A program made the translations under genes and the position numbers. From Alkalispirochaeta americana (GTDB lineage: Bacteria > Spirochaetota > Spirochaetia > DSM-27196 > Alkalispirochaetaceae): a stretch of DNA of 64,000 bases. Under the pieces are notes generated by a model. It saw only the letters and a list, made by a program, of their open reading frames with translations, was not told where the DNA came from and did no database searches. Location of the stretch: the NCBI RefSeq assembly GCF_900156105.1, contig NZ_FTMS01000001.1, positions 248,001-312,000 on the forward strand, given 5' to 3'. Positions 18,542 to 28,300 of this stretch are shown here, piece after piece (position 1 is the stretch's first letter; each line of letters begins with the position of its first letter).

Positions 18542-19543
18542 GTGGTTTTCGGGAAAGGCCGATCGCGAGACATCTTCTTTTGCATGGTGCTGTTGATGGT
18601 TCTGTCGCCGGGGATGCTCTGGGGCACGGGGTTGCGGGAAGAGCCGCCAGAACGGCCGGGGCCGCCTCTCCAGGAACCGCTTCGTGCCTTGCCCTCTTCC
18701 GTGGTTCGGGTTGCGCTTGTCCCCGGAGGCGGCGATGAGGCATCCCTGGAGAAGGGGGTTCGACAGGCCCTGGAGGATCAGAACAGGACCCTCGCCGGAA
18801 GAGAGCGGCTGGTGCTTTTTCAGAAAGATTCTCCACCCCCGGGCGCGCTGGATCTTCAGATAAACCTGGTGGAGCGGGCCGTGGCAGGAGGCGCTCATGT
18901 GATCCTCCTGGACGCCCTTGATTCGCGGGGGCTTGTGGCTGCGGCAGAACGAGCCCGGGCTGCGGGAGTTCTCGTGGTGACCCTGATGCATCCTCTGGAA
19001 GAGGGCGGTGCCGACTTCCATGTAGGAACCGACACCGCTGCTGCCAGCGGAAGTGTGGTGGAGCATCTTTTCCTCTACGGGGGAGCGGGGCCGGTGGCGC
19101 TTCTTCCGGGAGAAGAACGACCCCGGAGTTTTCCGGGAAGAGCCCGGCAGGTCCTGCGGTATCTGGATGAGAACTACCCCGAGGTGCGAATCCTGAAGGC
19201 CTCGCCCCCGGGGCCAATCTCCCGGGAGGCTGCTGCGGTGGCCGCGAGGGGCCTCGTTGCGGCGGTCCCTGACCTTGCCGCTATCGTCGCCACCGATGGC
19301 GCGTCCCTGGAGGGCGCCGCCCGGGGTGTCCTTGAGGCTGGAGGAGCGGGAAGGGTGGCCGTCATTGGCTTCGATAAAACCCCGGAAACGGTGGCATTTC
19401 TTGAAGAAGGCGTCATACGGGGGATCCTCGTGGAGGATCCCCTGGCGATCGGCTATGTTGCCATGGTTCGGGCCGTGGCGGCCCTCCGCGGAGAGGATGT
19501 GCCGAAAGAGATCTTTGTCCCCTATCGCCTTGTCGGCCCCTAG
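18542..19543 (+). CDS. periplasmic sugar-type substrate-binding protein, orphan
   Basis: The start is GTG 18542, chosen because AGGAGG lies five bases upstream; a longer frame from 18503 lacks a site. The first 35 residues are a signal peptide without a lipobox cysteine. The rest follows the ribose/galactose-binding-protein fold (Peripla_BP_4): VVRVALVPGG, GAHVILLDALDSRG, GVLVVTLMHPL, AIVATDGASLEGAA, AVIGFDKTPE. Such proteins feed an ABC importer or a chemoreceptor. No transporter ATPase or permease is adjacent, while cheY follows on the same strand, so a chemosensory role is possible. Confidence 0.8.
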   Translation: MVFGKGRSRDIFFCMVLLMVLSPGMLWGTGLREEPPERPGPPLQEPLRALPSSVVRVALVPGGGDEASLEKGVRQALEDQNRTLAGRERLVLFQKDSPPPGALDLQINLVERAVAGGAHVILLDALDSRGLVAAAERARAAGVLVVTLMHPLEEGGADFHVGTDTAAASGSVVEHLFLYGGAGPVALLPGEERPRSFPGRARQVLRYLDENYPEVRILKASPPGPISREAAAVAARGLVAAVPDLAAIVATDGASLEGAARGVLEAGGAGRVAVIGFDKTPETVAFLEEGVIRGILVEDPLAIGYVAMVRAVAALRGEDVPKEIFVPYRLVGP

Positions 19544-19616
19544 GGAGGGGGTTCAGGCGAGCCGCCCCGGTCGAACCTCCCCGGTCAATCGTTTCCTGGC
19601 GATCTTCCCTGGCGAG

Positions 19617-19646
19617 TTGAAGAAACAACCCCTGTAGTTCTATTAT
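19617..19646 (+). promoter_or_regulatory. possible cheY promoter
   Basis: TTGAAG (19617-19622), an 18-base spacer and TATTAT (19641-19646) lie about 80 bases upstream of cheY. The -35 box is imperfect. Confidence 0.35.
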
Positions 19647-19725
19647 TGAGGGTGCGGATATCTGTAACGATACAGGCCGCGAGAGTAAAGACACGGGTAG
19701 CAAGAAAACAGGAGATGGAAAGAAT

Positions 19726-20091
19726 ATGGCTAAACGGATACTGGTAGTTGACGATTCTGCAGCGGTTCGTCAAAGCGTTTCCTATGTTTTGGATCAGGCC
19801 GGCTACGAGGTGGTCCAGGCCGAGGATGGTATGGACGCGCTCAAGATGCTCGACGGCAGCACGTTTGATCTGATCGTCACCGATGTAAATATGCCAAACA
19901 TGGATGGAATAGCGCTGACAGGGAAAGTCCGGGAACTGGATGCCTACAAGTACACCCCCGTGGTAGTACTCACAACGGAGTCGCAGGAGAGCAAGATGAG
20001 CGCCGGCAAGGCGGCGGGCGCGACGGGGTGGATCGTGAAGCCCTTCGATTCGGAGAAACTCCTGCAGGTGGTAAAACGGTTAGCCGGATGA
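19726..20091 (+). CDS. cheY: CheY-type single-domain response regulator
   Basis: The 121-residue protein is a stand-alone receiver domain. The acidic pair D9-D10, the phosphorylated D53 (VTDVNMPNMDG), T83 and K105 (VKPF) are all present. It would carry phosphate from CheA or a similar kinase to the flagellar motor switch or another target. AGGAG is upstream. It overlaps the next gene by four bases (ATGA). No cheA is in the window, so a role outside chemotaxis is not excluded. Confidence 0.88.
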   Translation: MAKRILVVDDSAAVRQSVSYVLDQAGYEVVQAEDGMDALKMLDGSTFDLIVTDVNMPNMDGIALTGKVRELDAYKYTPVVVLTTESQESKMSAGKAAGATGWIVKPFDSEKLLQVVKRLAG

Positions 20092-20615
20092 CCTCTTTGG
20101 CGATGATCATGATCGCACTCCTCTTGCACGCCGGGGGTGCAGGGGTTGACTCCTCATCATCGGTGGAGATCGCCCTCTACCAGGGAGCTTCCCTTGAGGG
20201 CCGCTGGCAGGGCGGGACGGTCCGCCAGGAAGGGATCTATTCTCTCCCGGGGGATTCGGGAAGGCTTTTTGTCCAGCGCCTCCACGAGCCGGATCTCACC
20301 TACGCGGTAGTGTTTCAGCCTTCCCGGGGAGAGAATCCTCCCTTGCTTGCACTGCTTTCTCTGGCGGCGCTTCACCGGGATGGGGGGCTGCCTCGCTCCG
20401 GTCTCCCCGAAGGAGAACTCCTTATTCCCCTGGAGGCTCTTCACAGCGCCGCAGCAGAGAACCAGGCCTCCCGGCGGGATGGTGTCCCGGAAGAGAAGGC
20501 TCCGGAACAGGGCGAGCTTTCGGGCGAGTCCGGAGCTGTTGTGCTTCGCTGGAGACCCGGCGAGGTCGAGGCTTCTGTCGCGGATCAGGGGATTCTCGCG
20601 CTCCTTCGTTACTGA
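20088..20615 (+). CDS. small exported protein of unknown function
   Basis: The start ATG 20088 overlaps the cheY stop, which implies translational coupling. The N-terminus MTSLAMIMIALLLHAGGAG looks like a short signal peptide. The mature part (about 155 residues) is predicted beta-rich with a charged segment near residue 125, and no known domain is recognised. Its only functional hint is co-expression with cheY. Confidence 0.6.
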   Translation: MTSLAMIMIALLLHAGGAGVDSSSSVEIALYQGASLEGRWQGGTVRQEGIYSLPGDSGRLFVQRLHEPDLTYAVVFQPSRGENPPLLALLSLAALHRDGGLPRSGLPEGELLIPLEALHSAAAENQASRRDGVPEEKAPEQGELSGESGAVVLRWRPGEVEASVADQGILALLRY

Positions 20616-20708
20616 TCTCTTTGTTATTGCTTTCTTCTCTTTTTCATTCTTCGTTCTTATGGTAGTATTTAGAAAAGCATACCGCAAGCAGTGCGAGGAG
20701 TAGAGAGA

Positions 20709-21968
20709 ATGAAAACGAAAGCGGTTCGAATGTACGGGAAAAATGATCTCCGTCTGGAAGAGTTTGAGCTCCCTCCCCTGCAGCCGGGTGAGATCCTGGC
20801 CAGGGTGGTCTCCGATAGTCTGTGCATGTCTTCCTATAAAGCAGCGATCCAGGGGAGTGGGCACAAGCGGGTGCCAGCCGATATCGATCAGAAGCCGGTT
20901 CTGCTTGGACACGAGCTCTGCGGTGAGATCCTCCAGGTGGGGGCAAAATGGGAGGGGCGCTTTTCCCCGGGGCAGCGTTTTTCCATTCAGCCGGCTCTGA
21001 ACTATCGGGGTTCTCTCGATGCACCCGGCTACTCCTACCGCTATATCGGTGGAAACGCCACCTGCGTGATTATCCCTGAAGAGGTGATGGAGATGGATTG
21101 TCTCCTGGAATACCAGGGCGACGCCTTTTTTTTGGGGTCCCTGGCGGAGCCAATCTCCTGTGTTGCAGGAGCGTTCCATGCCAACTACCATACCACGCAG
21201 GGTTCCTACGACCATTCAATGGGGATTGTCGAGGGCGGGAAAACGGCGATCCTCGCGGGAGTCGGGCCAATGGGGCTGGCTGCAATCGATTACGCGATTC
21301 ATAATCCCCGGCGGCCGGGGTTGCTGGTAGTAACCGACATCGACCAGGAGCGCCTGGACAGGGCTGCCCGGGTCTATACGGTCGAGGATGCGCGCAACCA
21401 TGGCGTGGACCTTCATTACGTAAATACCTCCAGGGGGGAGTCGGAACAGGCCCTCCTGGACCTCACCGGGGGAACGGGCTACGACGACGTCTTTGTTTTC
21501 GCGCCGGTCCGGTCCGTTCTGGAGCAGGGAGACCGTCTCCTCGGTCACGATGGGTGCCTGAACTTTTTTGCAGGCCCCTCAAACTCCGATTTCAGGGCCG
21601 AGCTGAACTTCTACGAAGTCCACTATTCGGCGCACCATCTGGTGGGAACATCGGGGGGGAACACCGACGATATGCGTGAAGCCCTGGACCTGATGGGGCG
21701 CGGCCTGGTGAATCCCGCGGGAATGATCACCCACGTGGGCGGCCTGAACGCAGTAATAGAGACTACCCTGAATCTTCCCTCGATTCCCGGAGGGAAAAAA
21801 CTGATCTACACCCACAAGAATCTCCCCCTGGTGGCGATCGATGAGTTTGCCGAGCGGGGTAAAAATGAGCCCTTCTACGCAGGGCTGGCAGAAATTTGTG
21901 AAAAGCACAACAATATCTGGAGTATCGAAGCTGAGGAGTACCTTCTGAGAGAGGCTCCGGAAATCTAG
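20709..21968 (+). CDS. zinc-type alcohol dehydrogenase, sorbose/sorbitol-phosphate reductase-like
   Basis: The 419-residue protein starts at ATG 20709 with GAGGAG upstream. It has the medium-chain dehydrogenase layout: an N-terminal catalytic domain with LLGHELCGEI, then a Rossmann domain with GVGPMGLAAIDYAIH. The long insertions and overall pattern resemble L-sorbose-1-phosphate reductase (SorE-like), which converts the ketose phosphate to a hexitol phosphate. The substrate is inferred only. No PTS or kinase gene is beside it. It is a single gene with 58 bases before the next. Confidence 0.78.
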   Translation: MKTKAVRMYGKNDLRLEEFELPPLQPGEILARVVSDSLCMSSYKAAIQGSGHKRVPADIDQKPVLLGHELCGEILQVGAKWEGRFSPGQRFSIQPALNYRGSLDAPGYSYRYIGGNATCVIIPEEVMEMDCLLEYQGDAFFLGSLAEPISCVAGAFHANYHTTQGSYDHSMGIVEGGKTAILAGVGPMGLAAIDYAIHNPRRPGLLVVTDIDQERLDRAARVYTVEDARNHGVDLHYVNTSRGESEQALLDLTGGTGYDDVFVFAPVRSVLEQGDRLLGHDGCLNFFAGPSNSDFRAELNFYEVHYSAHHLVGTSGGNTDDMREALDLMGRGLVNPAGMITHVGGLNAVIETTLNLPSIPGGKKLIYTHKNLPLVAIDEFAERGKNEPFYAGLAEICEKHNNIWSIEAEEYLLREAPEI

Positions 21969-22026
21969 AAGCCGATCCTGAAAACAATGAATTTCGGCAA
22001 AGCAATTCAAGATTGAGGAGGCCCCT

Positions 22027-22518
22027 GTGCGGGTGATGTTTGTATGTACCGGAAATATTTGCCGCAGCCCCCTGGCCCAGGCCATTCTGGAAAAGATGGC
22101 TCTCGACCGGGGAGTTTCGGAGCAGATCCAGGTAGAGTCTTCGGGAACCGACGGATGGCATGTGGGAGAGAACGCCGATTCGCGCATGCGTGAGACCGCA
22201 GCCGCCCAGGGTGTAAACCTGAACCATCGGGCCCGGCAGTTTTCGGCCGGGGACCTTCAGGAATACGACCTGGTCTTTGCCATGGGAAGAAACCATCTCA
22301 AGGCGATCCGTGAGATAGCCCGCCGGGAGGGTGGCTCGGCCCGGGCAAAGGTGGTCCTCTTCCGGGAGTTCGATCCGGCCCTTTCGGGCGGGGGGAACCC
22401 CCCCGATGTGCCCGACCCCTATTATGGCGGCGCCGAGGGGTTTCGCGAGGTCTACCGGATTGTGGAGCGCACCTGCGACGAGATTCTGAACGAGATTCAG
22501 GAGGAGCGTCTGCCGTGA
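22027..22518 (+). CDS. low-molecular-weight protein tyrosine phosphatase family
   Basis: The start is GTG 22027 with GAGGAGG six bases upstream. The 163-residue protein has the P-loop CTGNICRS (C7 nucleophile, R13) at the N-terminus and the general acid in DPYYGG near residue 130. In many bacteria this gene type sits beside a fructosamine-kinase homologue, as here, and such phosphatases have been reported to act on free sugar-amine phosphates rather than phosphotyrosine. Its stop overlaps the kinase start (GTGA). Confidence 0.9.
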   Translation: MRVMFVCTGNICRSPLAQAILEKMALDRGVSEQIQVESSGTDGWHVGENADSRMRETAAAQGVNLNHRARQFSAGDLQEYDLVFAMGRNHLKAIREIARREGGSARAKVVLFREFDPALSGGGNPPDVPDPYYGGAEGFREVYRIVERTCDEILNEIQEERLP

Positions 22519-23429
22519 TCGATGCCGATCTTGAGAAGATACTGCTTCCCGTCCAGACCCCCGAAGAGGCGGTAATCCTTCTCTTTGGCCGGACGGCAAC
22601 AATCGGGACGCGCCGTGCCGTGGGCGGGGGTAGCATCAACGATACGGCCCTGCTCGAGCTCTCCTCGGGAGAGACGATCTTTCTCAAGGAGAACGATCTG
22701 CACCAGGGGAGTCTCTTCCAGGAAGAGGCTCGCGGGCTGGTTGCTCTGGCCCGGGCGCCCCGGGGGCCTCGCGTCCCCCGGCCCTTGGGTCTCTTTTCCG
22801 GCAAAACCCGTCAGTACCTCCTCATGGAATACGTTCCGTCGGGGCGCCCCCGGGGGGATTTCTTCACCCGCTTCGGTCGTGCTCTGGCCCGGCTTCATCG
22901 GAGCTGCCGAAACCGATCCTGCGGATTTGCCCGGGATAACCACATCGGGGCCACTCCCCAGCCGAACCCCTGGACAGAAGACTGGATCCGGTTTTTTTCC
23001 GAACAACGTCTTCGCTTCCAGGGCGAGCTGGCCAGAGCCAGGGGCCTCTGGGGGACAAGGGATCTTCGCTCTCTCGAGTCTCTGGTGAAGCGGCTCCCCG
23101 ATCTGCTTCCCCAGGTGGACCAGGGTGAGGCATCACTGCTGCATGGTGATCTCTGGGGCGGCAATTTCATGGCCGACAGCGATAATGCTCCCGTACTTAT
23201 CGATCCAGCGGTTTACTTTGGCCATCGCGAAGCCGATCTGGCCATGACGGAACTCTTTGGAGGGTTTTCGCCCGCCTTCTACGAGGGGTACCGGCAGGAG
23301 TGGCCTCTGGAGCCGGGCTATGGCGAGCGGAAGGATATCTACAACCTCTATCATCTGATGAACCACATGAACCTCTTCGGCGGGAGTTATCGGGCCAGCT
23401 GTCAGGCAATTCTGCGCCGTTTTTCCTAG
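22515..23429 (+). CDS. fructosamine/ribulosamine 3-kinase family
   Basis: The 304-residue kinase starts at GTG 22515, with GAGGAG eight bases upstream, and overlaps the phosphatase by four bases. It shows the APH-like kinase fold: GGGSINDT as the nucleotide loop, the ATP-side FLKEN, then the catalytic HGDLWGGNF and the metal-binding LIDPAVYFGHREADLAM. The family phosphorylates ketoamines on glycated proteins so that the sugar falls off. Bacterial members often prefer ribulosamines. With the upstream phosphatase it probably forms a deglycation pair. Confidence 0.92.
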   Translation: MIDADLEKILLPVQTPEEAVILLFGRTATIGTRRAVGGGSINDTALLELSSGETIFLKENDLHQGSLFQEEARGLVALARAPRGPRVPRPLGLFSGKTRQYLLMEYVPSGRPRGDFFTRFGRALARLHRSCRNRSCGFARDNHIGATPQPNPWTEDWIRFFSEQRLRFQGELARARGLWGTRDLRSLESLVKRLPDLLPQVDQGEASLLHGDLWGGNFMADSDNAPVLIDPAVYFGHREADLAMTELFGGFSPAFYEGYRQEWPLEPGYGERKDIYNLYHLMNHMNLFGGSYRASCQAILRRFS

Positions 23430-23437
23430 AGAGATTC

Positions 23438-24013
23438 TCACAGCCAGCGCAGGACAAGCTCCTCCGCCTCCAGAAGCCATTCCCGACGATCGCGAAGGGT
23501 GCTTTCCCGAACGCCGTAAAAGGTTTTGAAGCTCACCGAGCGGATACCCACATATTCAAAGACCCGCTCCCTCCAGATCGTATTCATCGCATCCTGACTC
23601 AGGGGATTGGTCTCGTCGGTGGTGGAGATCACCAGCCCTTTCTTGTCCGTCAGGAGGGGGACCAGGTGCTTGTGAAGAAATTCGGGACCCCGGTAGTCGA
23701 AGGCAACCCCCGGGCGGAGAATCCGATCGATCCAGCCCTTGAGGATCGCCGGGGGCATACCCCACCAGTCGGGATAGACCAGTATCAGTCCTGCCGCCTC
23801 ACGCAGTTCCCTCGTGTGTTGTGTTACCAGATCGTCAAAGCTGAAGCGCCGGCGAATCTCCTCGTTTTCCAGGACCGGCTGGAAGTGCTCTGCGTAGAGA
23901 TCGTGGCAATGGACCCCGTGTCCCTCGTCCCCCAGGGTGGCAGCGATCCGCTCCACCAGGGCATGGGTAAAACTATCGGAGCGGGGGTGGCTGTAGACGA
24001 CCAAATAGATCAC
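23438..24013 (-). CDS. flavodoxin-fold NAD(P)H oxidoreductase
   Basis: The 191-residue protein matches the NQO/KefF-like family: an N-terminal FMN loop VVYSHPRSDSFTHALV, LVYPDWWGMPPAILKGWIDRIL and the long dimerisation segment after it. GTG 24013 is chosen because it starts the first strand of the fold and has AGAGGG upstream; ATG 24052 would add 13 polar residues and lacks a site. Such enzymes use NAD(P)H to reduce quinones or other electrophiles. It is convergent with the fructosamine kinase, with an 8-base gap. Confidence 0.85.
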   Translation of the reverse strand: MIYLVVYSHPRSDSFTHALVERIAATLGDEGHGVHCHDLYAEHFQPVLENEEIRRRFSFDDLVTQHTRELREAAGLILVYPDWWGMPPAILKGWIDRILRPGVAFDYRGPEFLHKHLVPLLTDKKGLVISTTDETNPLSQDAMNTIWRERVFEYVGIRSVSFKTFYGVRESTLRDRREWLLEAEELVLRWL

Positions 24014-24125
24014 AAACGGTTTCCCTCTTTCCCTATCTTTCAGTATACTCATTGTGCGCGGAAAAATCATTCATCTTGTGCAGGCGCCTTGTTCGGAATT
24101 GTTCTTAAAAAAAGCTGGAAAACGG

Positions 24126-24155
24126 TTGCTTAAGAGCCCTCGGAAGCGGTACCTT
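24126..24155 (+). promoter_or_regulatory. possible promoter of the suf operon
   Basis: TTGCTT (24126-24131), an 18-base spacer and TACCTT (24150-24155) lie 25 bases before sufT. No Fe-S regulator site is evident. Confidence 0.4.
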
Positions 24156-24180
24156 ACAAGAGGAGTTAGGAACAATAAAC

Positions 24181-24483
24181 ATGATTAGCAAGACCGATAT
24201 ACTCGAATCCCTGAAAAAGGTCATTGATCCCGAGATCGGGATCAACATCGTCGATGTGGGGCTCATTTACCGTGTCGAGCCACGGGAGGACGCTGTGGAG
24301 GTGGATTTTACCCTCACATCACCGGGGTGCCCCCTGGCCGATACGATCAATCAGGAGATCATCGAGGTGATCAAGAAAGATCACGGGGTGAAAGAGGTGG
24401 TGACCAACCTGGTGTGGAACCCGCCCTGGAGCATGGAGTTTCTCAGCGAAGACGCACGAATAAGTCTGGGATACCCCATCTGA
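24181..24483 (+). CDS. sufT: SufT/MIP18-family (DUF59) Fe-S assembly factor
   Basis: The 100-residue protein is a DUF59 domain: VIDPEIGINIVDVGLIYRV, then LTSPGCPLADTI with the conserved cysteine, then VVTNLVWNPPWS. SufT proteins assist maturation of Fe-S proteins and often head suf operons, as here. It is followed by sufC after 42 bases. Confidence 0.9.
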   Translation: MISKTDILESLKKVIDPEIGINIVDVGLIYRVEPREDAVEVDFTLTSPGCPLADTINQEIIEVIKKDHGVKEVVTNLVWNPPWSMEFLSEDARISLGYPI

Positions 24484-24525
24484 TCCAGCTAGCAGTCTGA
24501 ATCAATTTTTTGCAGGAGAAGCACA

Positions 24526-25317
24526 ATGAAAATAGAAATCAAGGATCTGCACGCGCGCATTGCCGATACGGATATTCTCAAAGGGGTAAATCTCACCCTC
24601 AATAGCGGAGAGATCCACGCTCTCATGGGGCCCAACGGCTCGGGGAAGTCAACCCTGTCCAATGTGATGTTCGGAAACGAGACCTACGAGGTCACGGGTG
24701 GCCAGATCCTGGTGGACGGCCAGGACATTCTGGAGATGGAAACCCATGAGCGAGCTCAGCTGGGGCTCTTTCTTGCCTTTCAGTACCCCGTTGAAATCCC
24801 CGGTGTCACGGTGGGGCGCTTTCTCAAGCGGGCCGCAGAGATTCGCTTCCCCGGCGACGATGCCCGGGTCCGGTCCTTCGTGAAGCACCTGCGCTCCAAC
24901 ATGCAGTACATGGAGATGGATCAGCAGTTTATCAACCGCTACCTGAACGAAGGCTTTTCGGGCGGGGAAAAAAAGCGGATGGAGATTCTCCAGATGCTCA
25001 TGCTGGAGCCGGAGTTTGCCATTCTCGACGAGACCGACAGCGGCCTCGACATAGACGCCCTCAAGATCGTCTCCCAGGGGGTAAACAAGCTCCGCGACGA
25101 GACCCCCTTCGGGGCACTTATCATCACCCATTACCAGCGAATGCTGGATTATATCAAGCCCGATTTCGTACACATCATGTATCAGGGGCGGATCGTCACT
25201 TCCGGCGGAGCTGATCTGGTGGGTGCCCTGGAAGAACATGGCTACGATTGGGTAAAGAAGCAGCACGGCATACAGGAGGAGGCGAGCCATGAGCAGCAAC
25301 CAGCAGGTCTCGCTTGA
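24526..25317 (+). CDS. sufC: Fe-S assembly ATPase SufC
   Basis: SufC is the ABC-type ATPase of the SufBCD scaffold that builds Fe-S clusters. The 263-residue protein has Walker [10 protein letters not shown] (residues 35-43), signature [14 protein letters not shown] and Walker [13 protein letters not shown]. The C-terminal residues overlap the start of sufB by 29 bases, an unusually long overlap in this operon. AGGAG precedes the start. Confidence 0.97.
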   Translation: MKIEIKDLHARIADTDILKGVNLTLNSGEIHALMGPNGSGKSTLSNVMFGNETYEVTGGQILVDGQDILEMETHERAQLGLFLAFQYPVEIPGVTVGRFLKRAAEIRFPGDDARVRSFVKHLRSNMQYMEMDQQFINRYLNEGFSGGEKKRMEILQMLMLEPEFAILDETDSGLDIDALKIVSQGVNKLRDETPFGALIITHYQRMLDYIKPDFVHIMYQGRIVTSGGADLVGALEEHGYDWVKKQHGIQEEASHEQQPAGLA

Positions 25318-26689
25318 GGATTACAAGTACGGTTTTCACTACGAGGACAAGTCGGTTTTCAAGACCCGCAAGGGTCTGAACGAAGAAGTAGTCCGTGCGA
25401 TCAGCTCGGCCAAGAACGAGCCCGACTGGATGCTTGAGTACCGTTTGCGGGCTCTGGAATCTTTCCAGTCGCTGCCCATGCCCTCCTGGGGTTCCGATCT
25501 GAGCGACATCGACTTTGAGGACATCTTCTATTACGCAAAACCCACCGAGGAGCAGGCCCGGTCCTGGGAAGATCTGCCCTCGGAGATCAAGGACACCTAC
25601 GACCGCCTGGGAATCCCCGAGGCGGAGCAGAAGTTCCTCTCCGGCGTGGGCGCTCAGTACGATTCCGAGGTGGTCTACCACAGCATCCGCGAGGACATCG
25701 AAAAGCAGGGAGTAATCTTCCTCTCCCCCGAGCAGGCCCTGGAGAAACACCCCGAGATCGTGAAAAAATATTTCGGCACGGTGATTCCCTACAATGACAA
25801 CAAATTTGCCGCCCTCAACACCGCCGTGTGGAGCGGGGGAAGTTTCGTCTACATCCCCAAAGGGGTCCGGGTGGATATCCCCCTCCAGGCCTACTTCCGG
25901 ATCAACAGCCAGAACTTCGGCCAGTTCGAACGAACCCTCATCATCGCCGAGGAAGAGAGCTTTGTGCACTACGTGGAAGGCTGTACCGCTCCGGTCTATA
26001 CCACCGACAGCCTCCACAGCGCCGTGGTGGAAATCATTATTCTGGACGGGGCCCGGGTGCGGTACTCCACCATCCAGAACTGGTCCTCCGACGTCTATAA
26101 CCTGGTGACAAAACGGGCCGTGGCCTACAAAAATGCCACCATGGAATGGGTCGACGGCAACCTGGGCAGCAAGCGCACCATGAAATATCCCGCAGTCTAC
26201 CTGAAAGGCGAGGGCGCTCACGGAGAAGTTCTCTCGATCGCCTTCGCAGGAAAAGGTCAGGAGCAGGATTCGGGAGGCAAGATCGTTCACGCCGCCGACA
26301 ACACCACCTCCACCATAACCAGCAAGTCCATCAGCAAGGACGGAGGGATCTCCACCTATCGGGGGCTCATCAAGGTTGACGAGGGCGTGCGGAACGCCCG
26401 CAGCAAGGTCGAGTGCGACGCCCTCCTGATCGATGGAGAGAGCACCACCAACACCTATCCCTATATGGACATCAAGAGCGACCAGGTAGCGATAGAGCAC
26501 GAAGCAACGGTGAGCAAGATCAGCGACGACCAGATCTTCTATCTCATGAGTCGCGGTATGACCGAGGAAGAAGCTGCCGGCATGATCGTCAACGGATTCC
26601 TTGATCCGCTGGTAAAGCAGCTCCCCATGGAATACGCCGTGGAGTTGAACCGCCTGATCGAGCTCGAAATGGAGGGATCCATCGGATGA
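25289..26689 (+). CDS. sufB: Fe-S scaffold subunit SufB
   Basis: SufB is the scaffold on which the cluster is assembled. The 466-residue protein is close to the usual length. It starts at ATG 25289 inside sufC, with AGGAGG six bases upstream. Family motifs include [20 protein letters not shown] and [10 protein letters not shown]-type strands late in the protein, with the beta-helix core between. Its stop overlaps the sufD start (ATGA). Confidence 0.97.
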   Translation: MSSNQQVSLEDYKYGFHYEDKSVFKTRKGLNEEVVRAISSAKNEPDWMLEYRLRALESFQSLPMPSWGSDLSDIDFEDIFYYAKPTEEQARSWEDLPSEIKDTYDRLGIPEAEQKFLSGVGAQYDSEVVYHSIREDIEKQGVIFLSPEQALEKHPEIVKKYFGTVIPYNDNKFAALNTAVWSGGSFVYIPKGVRVDIPLQAYFRINSQNFGQFERTLIIAEEESFVHYVEGCTAPVYTTDSLHSAVVEIIILDGARVRYSTIQNWSSDVYNLVTKRAVAYKNATMEWVDGNLGSKRTMKYPAVYLKGEGAHGEVLSIAFAGKGQEQDSGGKIVHAADNTTSTITSKSISKDGGISTYRGLIKVDEGVRNARSKVECDALLIDGESTTNTYPYMDIKSDQVAIEHEATVSKISDDQIFYLMSRGMTEEEAAGMIVNGFLDPLVKQLPMEYAVELNRLIELEMEGSIG

Positions 26690-27990
26690 GTACCGCTGTC
26701 TATACCAACAGTTCCCTGGAGACCCTGGGGGCATATATCGAGGGGCTTGCCGAGCCGGCCTGGCTCAGGGATATCCGCAAGGTTGCCTTGGAGCGATTTT
26801 CCCGCCTCGAATGGCCCTCGGCGCAGGATGAAGAGTTTCGGCGAACCGATCTCTCGTCCTTCGATTTCGACGCCTGGAGTTTTTCCCGCGACGAAAAAAC
26901 ACTCACGCAAGAAGCCCCGCCCCGGGCAACACCGGGAGAGATCGTGTTTGAAGGCGCCGCCACAGCCAGCCGTTCTCTTGACCCGGAGCTGGCGGCAAAG
27001 GGATGTCTGCTTGCAGGGTTCGAGGAGGTTGCCGCCGGAGCGCTTCCTGAAAAGGTGGCCCGGATCGTGGCCGAAGCCCTGAGAAAGGGGCTGGAGCGCG
27101 CCGATAACCGCCTGGCTCTGTGGCACTACGTCACCATGACCCACGGCGTGGTTCTCTATGTCCCTCCCTTTCTGGAGATTCACGAGCCTTTCAGGGTAAC
27201 TTTCAGCGAGACAACCGCCGGTGTCATGCGATCACCCCAGGTTGTGGTGGTCGCCGACGAAGGAGCCCGGTTTTCCCTCCTTCATCAGAGCGATACCGAG
27301 GTGTCCGGGGAGGTTCTCTTCAACGAAGGGATAACCCTCGATCTGGCCCAGGGGAGCAAGGTGGATTACTTCCTCCTGCAGGATGTGAACATTGATTCCT
27401 CCTATTTCTCCAACGGCTATGCTTCGGTGGGGCGCGACGCTGCCTTGCGTGTATATTCTGCCGTCTTTGGCGGTCTTCTGAGCAAATACCGCATGGAAGG
27501 CGAGATGGCCGGCCCCGGGGGCGATGCCTATTTCGGAGGGGTCTATTTCCCCCATCAGGATCAGCACGTGGATATGAAGACGGTCCAGGATCATCGTGCT
27601 CCCAAGGCCCACAGTCTTGCCCTCTACAAGGGAGCTGTGGCCGACGAGGCGCGGAGCGTCTTTCAGGGGCTTATCAAGGTCGACCATGATGCTCTCGACA
27701 CCGACGCCTACCTCACCAACAACAATCTTGTTCTGGGCGATGAGGCCGAAGCCGATTCGATCCCCATGCTGGAGATCAATACTGACGAGGTGCGTTGCAG
27801 TCATGGCTCGACCACGGGGAAACTCGATGCACGACAACTCTTTTATCTGGAATCCCGGGGGTACACGCCGAAAGAATCCCGCCGCCTCCTTATTGAGGGC
27901 TTCTTCGCCGAGGTCTCGGCATCCTTTCCTCAGGAGGCTCGGGAGCGGATAGAGACGATTGTCGATGCCCGAATCCCGGTGGAGGACTAA
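26686..27990 (+). CDS. sufD: Fe-S scaffold subunit SufD
   Basis: SufD pairs with SufB and SufC2 in the Fe-S scaffold. The 434-residue protein shares the beta-helix core and the C-terminal helical region ([36 protein letters not shown]) with SufB. It overlaps sufB by four bases and is followed after six bases by a Rieske protein, not by the usual sufS. Confidence 0.95.
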   Translation: MSTAVYTNSSLETLGAYIEGLAEPAWLRDIRKVALERFSRLEWPSAQDEEFRRTDLSSFDFDAWSFSRDEKTLTQEAPPRATPGEIVFEGAATASRSLDPELAAKGCLLAGFEEVAAGALPEKVARIVAEALRKGLERADNRLALWHYVTMTHGVVLYVPPFLEIHEPFRVTFSETTAGVMRSPQVVVVADEGARFSLLHQSDTEVSGEVLFNEGITLDLAQGSKVDYFLLQDVNIDSSYFSNGYASVGRDAALRVYSAVFGGLLSKYRMEGEMAGPGGDAYFGGVYFPHQDQHVDMKTVQDHRAPKAHSLALYKGAVADEARSVFQGLIKVDHDALDTDAYLTNNNLVLGDEAEADSIPMLEINTDEVRCSHGSTTGKLDARQLFYLESRGYTPKESRRLLIEGFFAEVSASFPQEARERIETIVDARIPVED

Positions 27991-27996
27991 CCCTTC

Positions 27997-28299
27997 ATGG
28001 CACAGTGGCGCGAGGTCTGCCGGGAAGAATCTTTCCGAAAGGCGACCTCCTTCACCCACCGGAGGAAGGAGATCGCCCTCTTTAAACTGGACGATGGCGT
28101 CCACGCGATAGCCAATTCCTGCAGCCACGAGTATTCTCCCCTCTGCGAGGGGATGGTGGTGGGGACCCACGTCTATTGCCCAAAGCACGGATCCCGTTTC
28201 GATATAACCACCGGAGCGGTCCTGGATCTCCCTGCAACAAGCCCCGTCAAGACCTACCCGGTAAAGGTCGAGGATGGGGTAGTCTACGTCAAGGTCTGA
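27997..28299 (+). CDS. Rieske-type [2Fe-2S] ferredoxin
   Basis: The 100-residue soluble protein has the full Rieske ligand set: C42-x-H44 in SCSHEY and C61-x2-H64 in YCPKHG, separated by 16 residues. It resembles the ferredoxin components of ring-hydroxylating oxygenases, and such small Rieske genes occur in suf operons of several bacteria. Here it may donate electrons to SufBCD or be one of its client proteins; which is not shown by the sequence. Confidence 0.9.
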   Translation: MAQWREVCREESFRKATSFTHRRKEIALFKLDDGVHAIANSCSHEYSPLCEGMVVGTHVYCPKHGSRFDITTGAVLDLPATSPVKTYPVKVEDGVVYVKV

Positions 28300-28300
28300 G

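Noticed and set aside
24649-26734. Long minus-strand frames opposite sufC-sufB
   Set aside because: They are shadows of GC-rich suf genes and encode no known fold.
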